A stretch of 64,000 bases of DNA from Bacteroidota bacterium (GTDB taxonomy: Bacteria > Bacteroidota > Bacteroidia > Chitinophagales > Chitinophagaceae). Below the pieces are notes generated by a model. The model was not told the origin of the DNA, did no database searches, and saw only the letters and a list, made by a program, of their open reading frames with translations. Positions 17,781 through 26,385 of the stretch are shown piece after piece (positions within the stretch are counted from its first letter, which is position 1; every line of letters begins with the position of its first letter). The translations under genes and the position numbers were made by a program. The stretch covers positions 8,686 through 72,685 of the forward strand of contig JAHEFK010000013.1 of assembly GCA_024640225.1 (NCBI GenBank), read 5' to 3'.

Positions 17781-19058
17781 TTAATTAAAAACAGCTAAAT
17801 AATAATTAGATTTTCCTTTTTGAATCAATAAATACTTTTCATTCAATAAATTATCGGTAGTTATTGTCAATTCTTCTAAACCAATTTTTTGTTTATTAAT
17901 AGCCACACCACCATTTTGAATTAATTTTCTTGCATCACCTTTCGAATTCACTATTTTTTGGTCGGCCATGAAGGTGATTATATCTACTCCACTAGTTAAA
18001 TCAGCTTTTGAACCTTGTACCTGAGGCACCCCTTCTAATACTTCCAACAATTGTGCTTCCGATAAAGATTGTAGGGTTTCTAAAGTAGTGGGTGCAAATA
18101 AAATTTCTGATGCTTTTAAAGCAAATGCATAGGCCTCTTCTCCATGCACCAAAATGGTCATTTCTTTGGCCAATTCCTTTTGTAAAATCCTCAAATGCGG
18201 TGCCGCTTCTTGTTGCGCTACTAATTCCTTTATGGTAGCCACCTCTTTAAAAGAAAAAACATAGGCCATATTAACCACATCGGCATCACTTAATTTTAGC
18301 CAAAACTGATAAAATTGATACGGCGATGTTTTGGCTGGATCCAACCAAATATTGCCTCCTTCTGATTTGCCAAATTTAGTACCGTCACTTTTTGTAATCA
18401 ACTTACAAGTAAACGCAAAGGCATCTCCAGCTTCCTTTCTACGAATCAGTTCTGTGCCGGTAACAATATTACCCCACTGATCTGCACCACCCATTTGTAG
18501 TTTTACATTTTTATTTTTTCGCAAATAATAAAAATCAAAACCTTGAATTAGTTGGTACGTGAACTCCGTAAAGGAAATACCCGTTTCTAATCGTTTCTGA
18601 ACAGAGTCTTTAGACATCATATAATTTACAGAGATATGCTTACCGATATCTCTAATAAATTCAAGAAATGAAAACGACTGAAACCATTCGTAATTATTAA
18701 CCAATTCAGCTGCATTCGGAATTGCGCTGTCGAAATTTAAAAATTTAGCTAATTGCTTTCTAATACCTTCACAATTATGTTCTATCGTTGCCAAATCAAG
18801 CAAATTACGCTCTGCCGATTTACCCGACGGATCACCAATCATACCTGTTGCACCTCCTACTAAAGCAATAGGTTTGTGACCTGCTCTTTGAAGACGCATT
18901 AATAAAGTAATTGGCAATAAACTTCCCACATGCAAACTATCGGCAGTTGGATCGAATCCAATATAAGCACTCGTCATCTCTTTATTCAACTGTTCTGCCG
19001 TTCCCGGCATAATATCTTGAATCAAATTCCTTTCCTGTAAATCTTGTATTAAATTCAT
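17781..19058 (-). CDS. tyrS: Tyrosyl-tRNA synthetase
   Basis: 425 residues, normal for the bacterial enzyme that charges tRNA-Tyr. The class I HIGH motif appears as HVGS at residues 43-46 and the KMSKS loop as KFGKS near residue 233. A C-terminal S4 RNA-binding domain (DARKLIQNGGVAIN) is present. A TATTTTTG box on the minus strand (19080-19087) is a likely promoter element about 21 bases before the ATG. The cytochrome gene follows 11 bases downstream. No T-box or other leader structure is seen. Confidence 0.97.
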   Translation of the reverse strand: MNLIQDLQERNLIQDIMPGTAEQLNKEMTSAYIGFDPTADSLHVGSLLPITLLMRLQRAGHKPIALVGGATGMIGDPSGKSAERNLLDLATIEHNCEGIRKQLAKFLNFDSAIPNAAELVNNYEWFQSFSFLEFIRDIGKHISVNYMMSKDSVQKRLETGISFTEFTYQLIQGFDFYYLRKNKNVKLQMGGADQWGNIVTGTELIRRKEAGDAFAFTCKLITKSDGTKFGKSEGGNIWLDPAKTSPYQFYQFWLKLSDADVVNMAYVFSFKEVATIKELVAQQEAAPHLRILQKELAKEMTILVHGEEAYAFALKASEILFAPTTLETLQSLSEAQLLEVLEGVPQVQGSKADLTSGVDIITFMADQKIVNSKGDARKLIQNGGVAINKQKIGLEELTITTDNLLNEKYLLIQKGKSNYYLAVFN

Positions 19059-19260
19059 ACGATTTAGTAATTAATGCAGCAAAAATACAAGTTAAAGTGC
19101 TTATTTTCATGATAATTACAAATAAATAGGCGCTTTTGTCCTTGTTCAGCTAGGCTTTAAATAGCACGATTTTATATAAAATACCTATTTAGTGAGCGGT
19201 TATTGTTGTTTTTACTATTTTTTTTTTAACTTAGAGGGTAATTATAAAAACACAAATACT

Positions 19261-20148
19261 TTGAAAAAGTTATTACTTGGTTTATTATTAGCAATCCCTG
19301 TATTTGCAAATGCACAATCGCATAACGAAGTGGGCATTATGGGTGGTGTAAGTAATTATTATGGCGACCTTCAGGATAAATGGTTTCCAGGCAGTGGAAA
19401 AACCTATAATCCAGTAGGGGGGTTAGTCTATAAGTTCTTTATTACTCCTCGCTTTGGTATACGCACAGGCGTTTCGTTAACTTCATTAACAGCAGCAGAT
19501 AGCTTATCCGATATATTAGTAAATCAAAAAAGAAACTTACGTTTTGCAACTAATCTATTTGAATTCCACACCGGCTTTGAATTAAACTTGTTTGCAGTTG
19601 ATTTAGATAGAGTAAAAGTAAGTCCATATATCTTTGGTGGCGTTGCTGTTATTTATTCCAATCCATACACGGATGGCTTAAATGGCGAAAAAGAATATTT
19701 ACGTCCACTAAGTACTGAAGGCCAAGGGCTTCCAAATTATCCTGATCGCAAACCCTATCACTTAGCAAACTTCTCTTTCCCAATTGGTGGAGGTATGAAG
19801 TTTTTTGTTGGACAAACATTTATGATTTGTACAGAAATGGGCTTTAGATATTGCGCTACTGACTATCTAGATGACGTAAGTACTTCTTATGTCAATTTAG
19901 ATACCTTATTTGCCTACAAAGGTCAGAAAGCAGTAGATCTAGCATTTAGAGGTGACGAAGTAAAAGGATTTGCAGAAAGTGGAAGCAATTATCCAAACTA
20001 TAAATTCCAACGTGGAGATAATAAAAAGAATGATTGGTATTGGTTTGGTAATATTTCAGTATCTATTTACTTTGATGCGTTTGGTAATTTTAAAAATTAT
20101 GTTCAAACCCATTGTCCAAATGTATTTAAAAGAGGATATAGTAAATAA
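19261..20148 (+). CDS. DUF6089-type outer-membrane beta-barrel protein, TTG start
   Basis: From TTG at 19261 the 295-residue protein begins with a clean signal peptide (KKLLLGLLLAIPVFANAQ). A reading frame 23 codons longer (from 19192) adds an unlikely Phe/Tyr-rich piece. The mature part opens with GIMGGVSNYYGDLQ and alternates barrel strands (FGIRTGVSL, VSPYIFGGVAV, FPIGGGMKFFVG), typical of this Bacteroidota family, which includes gliding- and T9SS-associated barrels. A promoter TTG, 18 bases, TAACTTAG ending at 19234 supports this start. It is divergent from tyrS and probably a single-gene transcript. Confidence 0.8.
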   Translation: MKKLLLGLLLAIPVFANAQSHNEVGIMGGVSNYYGDLQDKWFPGSGKTYNPVGGLVYKFFITPRFGIRTGVSLTSLTAADSLSDILVNQKRNLRFATNLFEFHTGFELNLFAVDLDRVKVSPYIFGGVAVIYSNPYTDGLNGEKEYLRPLSTEGQGLPNYPDRKPYHLANFSFPIGGGMKFFVGQTFMICTEMGFRYCATDYLDDVSTSYVNLDTLFAYKGQKAVDLAFRGDEVKGFAESGSNYPNYKFQRGDNKKNDWYWFGNISVSIYFDAFGNFKNYVQTHCPNVFKRGYSK

Positions 20149-20162
20149 CGTAGTTTAATAAT

Positions 20163-20196
20163 AAAAAAAGGGTCAACAGTTGTTGACCCTTTTTTT
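20163..20196. terminator. Two-way terminator between the barrel gene and hisS
   Basis: The arms GGGTCAAC and GTTGACCC close a 4-base loop, with A7 before and T7 after. It lies between two convergent stop codons. Confidence 0.93.
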
Positions 20197-20211
20197 ATAA
20201 AGGTACTTCAT

Positions 20212-21594
20212 TTATGATTGAACAGTTTGTATAACTTGAGCTAAACTTAATGCTTCTTGGACACCCGTTGCTAGATTTTTTATACTGATCGTATGATTAT
20301 CTTTTTCTTGTTCCGCTATTATGACTACAAATGGAATAGCTCTCTTATTGGCATACTTAAATTGCTTGTCAATCTTATTAGCATCCGCATAATACTCCGC
20401 TCTAATTCCTGCGGCTCTGAGCGCTTTCAAAATATCGATATTATCAGCTTCAAATGCCTTGCCTGTATTTAATATTAATACTTGGGTATCGGTATAAATA
20501 CTTTCCGGGAAAGCATTCAACTCTTCTAATACATCATAAATTCTATCTACCCCAAAAGAAATGCCTACTCCAGAAATTCCTTTAACGCCAAACAAGTCGG
20601 TTAAATGATCATATCTTCCGCCGCCACCAATACTTCCCATTTTTACAGCAATCGTAGCTACTTCTACAATCATTCCTGTATAATAGTTGAGCCCTCTTGC
20701 TAAACAAAGATCGAGTTTTACGAGTTGTGTGGCTTCTCCAGAAAGAGAATGCAAATAAGCCAGTATTTGTTCTAGTTCTTCAATACCCAACAAACCAACT
20801 GGAATAGTTGAAAGATGTTTTCGTAAATGCTGCAAAAGAGATGCATGATCTCCTTGCATATCAACAATCATTTTTATTTTCTCAATGCCATCGGCTAGTA
20901 TAGCACGATTGTGTAATTCTTTTTCTACGCCTTCCCAACCTACTTTATCTAATTTATCTAAGGCAATTGTTATATCAGTAAGTTGATGTTCATACCCTGC
21001 ATAAATAGCTATGGCTGCTAATATCTTTCTATTATTTATTTTAATGGAAAGTTGCGGTATTCCTAATTCTTTAAATACACGTGCATAAATAGCAAGCAAC
21101 TCTGCTTCGTTAAACACACTAGTACTGCCAACCATGTCACAATCGCATTGCCAAAACTCTCTATATCGTCCTTTCTGCGGACGATCGGCGCGCCATACGG
21201 GTTGCATTTGGTAACGTTTGTAGGGCATCGCTAAGTCATTAAAATTCATGGCTACATAGCGTGCAAAAGGAATCGTAAGGTCGTAGCGTAAGGCACGTTC
21301 GGTAATTAAGGTATTCGAAGATGGCTTTTCTAAAAGGCCATCCCATGCTTGTTGTAAGGCCGTTTTATCTTTCTTTTCATACAAGCCATTATTCAAAATT
21401 TTGAAAATCAATCGATCTCCTTCTTCTCCATATTTACCCATCAAGGTTTGCAACTGCTCCATTGCAGGCGTTTCTAATGGCTGAAAACCATGCAATTCAA
21501 ACACTTTTTTTATAGTATTTAGAATGTAATTCCTTTTTCTAACTGTGGCAGCAGAAAAATCTCTAGTTCCTTGAGGAATGGATGGTTTGCTCAT
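20212..21594 (-). CDS. hisS: Histidyl-tRNA synthetase
   Basis: 460 residues from the ATG at 21594, giving the standard start PSIPQGTRDFS; an ATG 11 codons upstream only adds a hydrophobic stretch. Class II motif 2 (YREFWQCDCDMVG) and the HisRS motifs LARGLNYYTG and GGGGRYDHL are intact, as is the C-terminal anticodon-binding domain. It charges tRNA-His. Upstream (minus strand) a TATTTTTG box at 21625-21632 is a likely promoter element. It converges on the barrel gene through a shared terminator. Confidence 0.97.
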   Translation of the reverse strand: MSKPSIPQGTRDFSAATVRKRNYILNTIKKVFELHGFQPLETPAMEQLQTLMGKYGEEGDRLIFKILNNGLYEKKDKTALQQAWDGLLEKPSSNTLITERALRYDLTIPFARYVAMNFNDLAMPYKRYQMQPVWRADRPQKGRYREFWQCDCDMVGSTSVFNEAELLAIYARVFKELGIPQLSIKINNRKILAAIAIYAGYEHQLTDITIALDKLDKVGWEGVEKELHNRAILADGIEKIKMIVDMQGDHASLLQHLRKHLSTIPVGLLGIEELEQILAYLHSLSGEATQLVKLDLCLARGLNYYTGMIVEVATIAVKMGSIGGGGRYDHLTDLFGVKGISGVGISFGVDRIYDVLEELNAFPESIYTDTQVLILNTGKAFEADNIDILKALRAAGIRAEYYADANKIDKQFKYANKRAIPFVVIIAEQEKDNHTISIKNLATGVQEALSLAQVIQTVQS

Positions 21595-21712
21595 GATAAA
21601 AATAAATTGAAACGATAATGTTAGCAAAAATAACTAATCTAGCAGTAGAATTCTACTAAAATGTAAGAAGTATAAAAGATTACATTTATTTTTACAGGAA
21701 TTAATTTATCCA

Positions 21713-22840
21713 TTGCAATTACTTTCTATTATACCCTATCCATTCTTACCGCCCAATAATGGGGGTAGAATTTGCATTGAACAAACCCATTTGCATTTAG
21801 GGAAACAATGCGACGACTTATTATTGTGTACTCAAAATAATAGCATAGCACCAAACACACCCTTTCAAATAGTAGAACAGATTCCAAATGGCAAAATTAG
21901 ATACCTACCATTTTTAATTACCTGGAAAATATACAAAGCTGCAAAACAAAAAAAAGCCGATGCGCTTATGTGTGAGCATCCTTACATGGCTCCGAGTGTT
22001 TGGCTAGCAGCAAGTATGCTAAAAATACCTTGGTTCATTAGAAGTCACAATATAGAAGCTACTCGCTTTCAATCATTAGGCAAATTTTGGTGGCCACTCT
22101 TATTTGCGTTCGAAAAATGGGCCCATAAAAAAGCAGCGGCTTCTTTTTTTATTACTCAAGAAGATGCACAATTTGCGCTTGAAAAATATAATTTGAACTT
22201 GAATCAAATTGCTCATGCGCCATTTGGAACAGCCCTTCAAAATGCGCCCCTAAAAAATATAGACCGCAAAACTACATTCTGCTCAGCGTACGCTATCGAT
22301 GCATCTCAACCGATTTTATATTTTCTTGGCGCATTAGATTACAGACCAAATGAAGAAGCGGTAGAAAATATCATTTATGAAATTTACCCGCGCTTGCTGC
22401 AAAACAATTTCAAGGGTACTATACTTATCATTGGTAAAGGATTAAACCCTTCTTTACAGGCTGCTATTAAAGCAAGCAAACACATTCGTTATGTTGGTTT
22501 TGTAAATTCTCTATCCGATTTATTTCATGCTGCAGATGTAATGATCAATCCAATGCAAACTGGTGGTGGCATCAAAACCAAAGTCATTGAAGCTATTGCA
22601 AATAATATTAAAGTGGTAAGCACAGAGAATGGAGCTAATGGAATTTATAAAGAGAAAATAGGGGAACAATTACAAATTGTTGCGGACCTTGATTGGGAGC
22701 AATTCTGCAAAGCAATTCAACACCACTTGAGTATAACCACAGCAACAACAGCAGATTTTTATGCCTATTATAATTGGGAGGCTATTACAAAAAATATGCT
22801 AGCGATTATGAAGCAACACCTTAATTTAAAAAACGGGTAA
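21713..22840 (+). CDS. Glycosyltransferase, GT4/PslH-like, TTG start
   Basis: 375 residues starting at TTG 21713; no ATG gives a complete N-terminal Rossmann strand. The motif IRSHNIEATRF near residue 112 and the C-terminal GTs-1 domain (ILYFLGALDYRPNEEAV; GGGIKTKVIEAIA) match PslH-like sugar transferases. These use nucleotide sugars to build exopolysaccharide or cell-surface glycans. No polysaccharide gene cluster surrounds it, so substrate and product are unknown. Its last 20 bases overlap the end of the convergent DUF4159 gene. Confidence 0.82.
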   Translation: MQLLSIIPYPFLPPNNGGRICIEQTHLHLGKQCDDLLLCTQNNSIAPNTPFQIVEQIPNGKIRYLPFLITWKIYKAAKQKKADALMCEHPYMAPSVWLAASMLKIPWFIRSHNIEATRFQSLGKFWWPLLFAFEKWAHKKAAASFFITQEDAQFALEKYNLNLNQIAHAPFGTALQNAPLKNIDRKTTFCSAYAIDASQPILYFLGALDYRPNEEAVENIIYEIYPRLLQNNFKGTILIIGKGLNPSLQAAIKASKHIRYVGFVNSLSDLFHAADVMINPMQTGGGIKTKVIEAIANNIKVVSTENGANGIYKEKIGEQLQIVADLDWEQFCKAIQHHLSITTATTADFYAYYNWEAITKNMLAIMKQHLNLKNG

Positions 22841-23483
22841 AAGCATAGTGAATAAGATTAGCACCCATCTTTAAAGCTTGGATTCTTTTCTCTGCTGCAT
22901 CATGATGTACTTCTTCATCTTCCCATCCATCTCCTAAATCTGTTTCGTAACTGTAAAAGCAAATTAATTTGTTTTCGTAAAACAAGCCAAAGCCTTTTGG
23001 ACTAGCATTATCATGCTGGTGAATTTTAGGCAAGCCTTTAGGGAAAGCAAAAGGTGTTGAATATATTGGATGATTGAATGGCACTTCTACAAAGTTTAAC
23101 TCCGGAAATACTTTTTTCATTTCTGGTCGCACATAGGCATCTAAACCGTAATTGTCATCTATATGCAAAAAGCCTCCTGCCAATAAATAATCGCGCAAAT
23201 TAGAAACCTCCGCAGCAGTCAATTCCCATCTACCATGACCTGTCATATGTATAAAGGGGTAATTAAAAATAGCTGGACTAGCAACTGCTACGCTATGGCT
23301 TTGAACATCTATATGTGTACCACACTGTTGATTGGTGAATTGTGCTAAATTTTTTAAAGCCGTTGGATTAGCATACCAATCGCCGCCCCCACTATACTCC
23401 AATACGGCTATGGGTATAGATTGCGCCACAGCGGACAAGCAAGAAATAAATAAACAAACAAAAAGTAACCTAGCTCTTTTCAT
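22821..23483 (-). CDS. DUF4159 domain protein, exported
   Basis: 220 residues with an N-terminal signal (ending AVAQ, residue 20). The rest is the DUF4159 domain: IHMTGHGRWELTAAEV near residue 78, YLLAGGFLHIDDNYG near residue 98, and the late acidic stretch DLGDGWEDEEVH. The fold resembles class I glutamine amidotransferase/ThuA-like domains but lacks a clear catalytic cysteine. The family function is not known. It overlaps rsmE by 14 bases on the same strand, so the two are translationally linked, and overlaps the convergent glycosyltransferase by 20 bases. Confidence 0.8.
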   Translation of the reverse strand: MKRARLLFVCLFISCLSAVAQSIPIAVLEYSGGGDWYANPTALKNLAQFTNQQCGTHIDVQSHSVAVASPAIFNYPFIHMTGHGRWELTAAEVSNLRDYLLAGGFLHIDDNYGLDAYVRPEMKKVFPELNFVEVPFNHPIYSTPFAFPKGLPKIHQHDNASPKGFGLFYENKLICFYSYETDLGDGWEDEEVHHDAAEKRIQALKMGANLIHYAFTRFLN

Positions 23484-24201
23484 CTAACAAATTATATAAA
23501 CTACAAACGGCCATAGCAGCAGTTTCCGTTCTCAAGCGAGTGTGCCCAAGCTGAACGGGTAAAAAAGATGCCTGCAAGGCTTGTTGAACTTCTTCTGATG
23601 TGAAATCACCCTCAGGACCAATGAGCACCAAAGCATCTTCTTTATTATTCATTGCCGCTGATAACGAAAACTTCTGATCGCTTTCCATACAGTGCGCAAT
23701 AAATTGCTGCGGTTTTTTAAAAGCAGGATTGGTAAAAAATTGCCCAATTGGCTGAACAGGATGTAATTTAGGCAAATAAAATTGTTGTGATTGCAACATA
23801 GCCGTTACAAGAATAGTATTCCATCGTTCTTCTTTAAAAAAAACTTTTTCACTGCGTTTGGTTTGAAGTGGAATAATCTCAAGTACACCTAATTCCGTAG
23901 CTTTTTCTAAAAACCATTCGTTGCGACTAGCATTTTTAGTAAATGCAACGGCAATACTTAACCCATTTGTTTTAGGAGCCACCTTTTCAATTGAAATAAT
24001 AGTTACTTCACATTTTTTCTTTTGGATAGCCGAAATGCTTACTTGAGCTTTAAGACCAATACCATCTGTCAAAAAAAAGGCATCGCCTATTTGCATCCGT
24101 AATACTTGAACTACATGCTTGGATGTTGCCTCCTCTAATACAATATTTGTATGTACAGAAGCAGTGGTAATAGCTTTATCAAAGAAAATAGGTAAATTCA
24201 T
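23470..24201 (-). CDS. rsmE: 16S rRNA m3U1498 methyltransferase
   Basis: 243 residues, the standard length. An N-terminal PUA-like domain is followed by the SPOUT knot with LVLIGPEGDFTSEEV and LGHTRLRTETAA, the SAM-binding loops of RsmE. KNASRNEWFLEKATELGV is the conserved central motif. The enzyme methylates N3 of U1498 in 16S rRNA. Its end overlaps the start of the DUF4159 gene, an arrangement that hints at nothing functional beyond co-transcription. Confidence 0.93.
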   Translation of the reverse strand: MNLPIFFDKAITTASVHTNIVLEEATSKHVVQVLRMQIGDAFFLTDGIGLKAQVSISAIQKKKCEVTIISIEKVAPKTNGLSIAVAFTKNASRNEWFLEKATELGVLEIIPLQTKRSEKVFFKEERWNTILVTAMLQSQQFYLPKLHPVQPIGQFFTNPAFKKPQQFIAHCMESDQKFSLSAAMNNKEDALVLIGPEGDFTSEEVQQALQASFLPVQLGHTRLRTETAAMAVCSLYNLLDEKS

Positions 24202-24245
24202 CTAGGATAAAATTACAAAATTCAATGATAATTGTATGTCTTATT

Positions 24246-24830
24246 TTATTGCAATACGAGTGATTGCTCATTAATCAATTTTCGTAAATTAATTAATGCA
24301 TATCGCATTCTTCCTAATGCCGTATTGATGCTACAACCAGTTTGTTCAGCAATTTCTTTAAAACTCAAATCTTCGTAAAAACGCATCTGAATGACTTGTT
24401 TTTGTTCATTAGGCAATTGCTCGATTAAAGCATGAACGATTTCCGCAGATTGCATTTGCTCTAAAATTTGTAGTGTGTTCAAATCTTGATATGCATAATT
24501 TTTTGCTGCCGGCGATGCTACATCCATTGTTTTTAAAGCTGTAGCCTTTTGCTTTCTAAAATAATCCATACACAAATTACGAGCTATGCGGCTTGCCCAA
24601 GGCAGAAATTTACCTTCCTCGGTATAGTTGCCTTTTCGTATGGTTTGTATGATTTTAATAAATACTTCTTGAAAGAGATCTTCTGCCAATGCAATATCAC
24701 GAACCAACATATAAATAGTTTGGTAGATAGGATCTTTGTACTTGGATAGGATAATTTCAAAGGCTTGTAAATTGCCTTTTTTATAAGCATTAATTAATGC
24801 CGCATCGGATAAACCTTGCATAGATTTCAT
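24246..24830 (-). CDS. ECF-type RNA polymerase sigma factor
   Basis: 194 residues from the ATG at 24830; a TTG two codons earlier is also possible. Region 2 is clear (DPIYQTIYMLVRD, DLFQEVFIKIIQTI, FLPWASRIARNLCMDYFRK) and region 4 is strong (LPNEQKQVIQMRFYEDLSFKEIA, then CSINTALGRMRYALINLRK). Many Bacteroidota keep such a stand-alone ECF factor without a linked anti-sigma gene, and none is seen here. Neighbours (rsmE downstream, the PD-(D/E)xK gene divergent) give no hint of its regulon. Confidence 0.92.
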   Translation of the reverse strand: MKSMQGLSDAALINAYKKGNLQAFEIILSKYKDPIYQTIYMLVRDIALAEDLFQEVFIKIIQTIRKGNYTEEGKFLPWASRIARNLCMDYFRKQKATALKTMDVASPAAKNYAYQDLNTLQILEQMQSAEIVHALIEQLPNEQKQVIQMRFYEDLSFKEIAEQTGCSINTALGRMRYALINLRKLINEQSLVLQ

Positions 24831-25019
24831 AAGCAAACTCTTTTGATTTCAATAAATGTAAAGCACTGATTATGTGCAATTAAAAGAGTAGCATTATAAT
24901 TCTATAGGCGTAGGATTTAGAATTGTAAAAAAATAGAAAAAAATGGAATTAACCAAATTTTTAAAGTAAATTTCCATTTATATAGACCGATATAACCTAA
25001 CATAGGTTGGAAAAATACA

Positions 25020-25472
25020 ATGAAAACAATTTTTGAGCCCCATTTACTTAAAGTCAAGCAGGAACAAGAACAGTTATTTGTTTGGGATATCATCCGTAAA
25101 AAGTGGATTCAATTAAACGCCGAAGAAGAAGTACGCCAATTACTCTTACATTTTTTATTGCAGCATTGTGCAGTACCAAAAGCACTAATTGCTATAGAAA
25201 AACAAATTAAAGTAGGTAGTTTAAATAAACGATTTGATATTATTATATACAACCAAGCAATGCAACCCTGGATGCTTATTGAGTGTAAAGCACCTGATGT
25301 CATCCTTAATCAACACACATGGTATCAATTATTAGATTATAATCAAACCTTACAAGCAAAATACGGAATCATCAGTAATGGCATTGAAACGCAATTAGCA
25401 AAGTTTGATTCAAAAACAGGTTCTTTTAATTTACTTAATACATTCCCCCAATGGGATAACGATAAAATATAA
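25020..25472 (+). CDS. Stand-alone HsdR N-terminal-like PD-(D/E)xK protein
   Basis: The 150-residue protein matches the N-terminal nuclease part of type I restriction R subunits (HSDR_N_2 type). An early EEEVRQ at residues 35-40 is followed by a PD-(D/E)xK core with D73 (KRFDIII), E88 and K90 (IECKAPDV) and a late QLLDYNQTLQA helix. The catalytic residues look complete, but no helicase, HsdM or HsdS is encoded nearby. Five bases separate it from the GlcNAc-kinase-like gene. The 189-base upstream gap holds an AACCTA/TAGGTT inverted repeat. Confidence 0.82.
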   Translation: MKTIFEPHLLKVKQEQEQLFVWDIIRKKWIQLNAEEEVRQLLLHFLLQHCAVPKALIAIEKQIKVGSLNKRFDIIIYNQAMQPWMLIECKAPDVILNQHTWYQLLDYNQTLQAKYGIISNGIETQLAKFDSKTGSFNLLNTFPQWDNDKI

Positions 25473-25477
25473 TTGAT

Positions 25478-26323
25478 ATGACTAAGAATATACTCATTAT
25501 AGATAGTGGATCCACTAAAACGGATTGGTGTTATATCAATAACGATGGCAAAATAAAGCAATTTAAAACCGAAGGTATTAATCCCAATCTTATGGAGGCA
25601 AATACCATAGCATTGCTTATTGATCAATGTTTTCATAAGCATTTGAAAAACCATGCAATTAAAGCTATCCACTATTATGGCGCTGGCATAGGCACTTTCC
25701 AAAACAAAAAATTAGTAACTAGCCTATTTAAAAAAAATGCTCCGCAAGCGCAAATAGCTGTACTATCTGATATTGTTGGTGCTGCAAGATCGCTATGCCA
25801 AGATAAAAAAGGGGTTGTTTGTATTTTAGGCACAGGAAGCAATGCGATATTTTATAATGGGAAAACTTGTACAAGCATAAATAGTTCTTTGGGCTATATA
25901 GCAGGTGACGAAGGAAGCGGCAATGATCTGGGGAAAAGGGTATTACAACATTATGCATATAAAACTTTTGACAAACCCTTACAAGATGCCTTTGAAGAAA
26001 TGACAGGCACAGACCTTACAACAATCATTACAAAGCTTTACAAAGAACCCTTTCCTAATAGATATTTAGCAAGCTTTGCTAAATTACTTGCAAATAACCG
26101 TGGTCATTTTATGGTTGAAAATATTTTAGAGGATAGTTTTACGGTATTCTTTCAGCAGCATCTTTTAAAATGTCGACAAACCTGGCAATACCCAATATAC
26201 TTTACCGGTTCTATCTCTTATGCATTTAAAGATGTTTTACTACAAATCTGTAATCAGTTAGGCTTAGAGTTGGGCGCTGTAAGCGCTGCTCCCATGAAAG
26301 GTTTAATTGCATATCACTCCTAA
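25478..26323 (+). CDS. BadF/BadG/BcrA/BcrD-type ATPase, N-acetylglucosamine kinase-like
   Basis: 281 residues with the actin-like ATPase fold of sugar kinases. DSGSTKTDW at residues 8-16 is the first phosphate loop, ILGTGSNAIFY near 113 the second, and GDEGSGNDLGKR near 140 the adenosine-side motif. Bacteroidota homologues are annotated as N-acetylglucosamine kinases; they would recycle amino sugars from the cell wall. The substrate here is inferred, not shown. It is co-transcribed with the orphan nuclease-like gene and ends at a palindromic terminator. Confidence 0.8.
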   Translation: MTKNILIIDSGSTKTDWCYINNDGKIKQFKTEGINPNLMEANTIALLIDQCFHKHLKNHAIKAIHYYGAGIGTFQNKKLVTSLFKKNAPQAQIAVLSDIVGAARSLCQDKKGVVCILGTGSNAIFYNGKTCTSINSSLGYIAGDEGSGNDLGKRVLQHYAYKTFDKPLQDAFEEMTGTDLTTIITKLYKEPFPNRYLASFAKLLANNRGHFMVENILEDSFTVFFQQHLLKCRQTWQYPIYFTGSISYAFKDVLLQICNQLGLELGAVSAAPMKGLIAYHS

Positions 26324-26337
26324 AGCAAATTACAAAA

Positions 26338-26371
26338 TAAAAAAAGCTACTCCATGGAGTAGCTTTTTTTT
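26338..26371. terminator. Two-way terminator, perfect palindrome
   Basis: AAGCTACTCC/GGAGTAGCTT around a central AT forms a palindrome with A-run before and T-run after. It separates the convergent kinase-like and OmpA-family genes. Confidence 0.92.
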
Positions 26372-26385
26372 ATTTAAAGATTGTT

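Noticed and set aside
25020-25472. A restriction-modification system
   Set aside because: Only the HsdR N-terminal-like domain is present; no helicase motor, HsdM or HsdS lies nearby.
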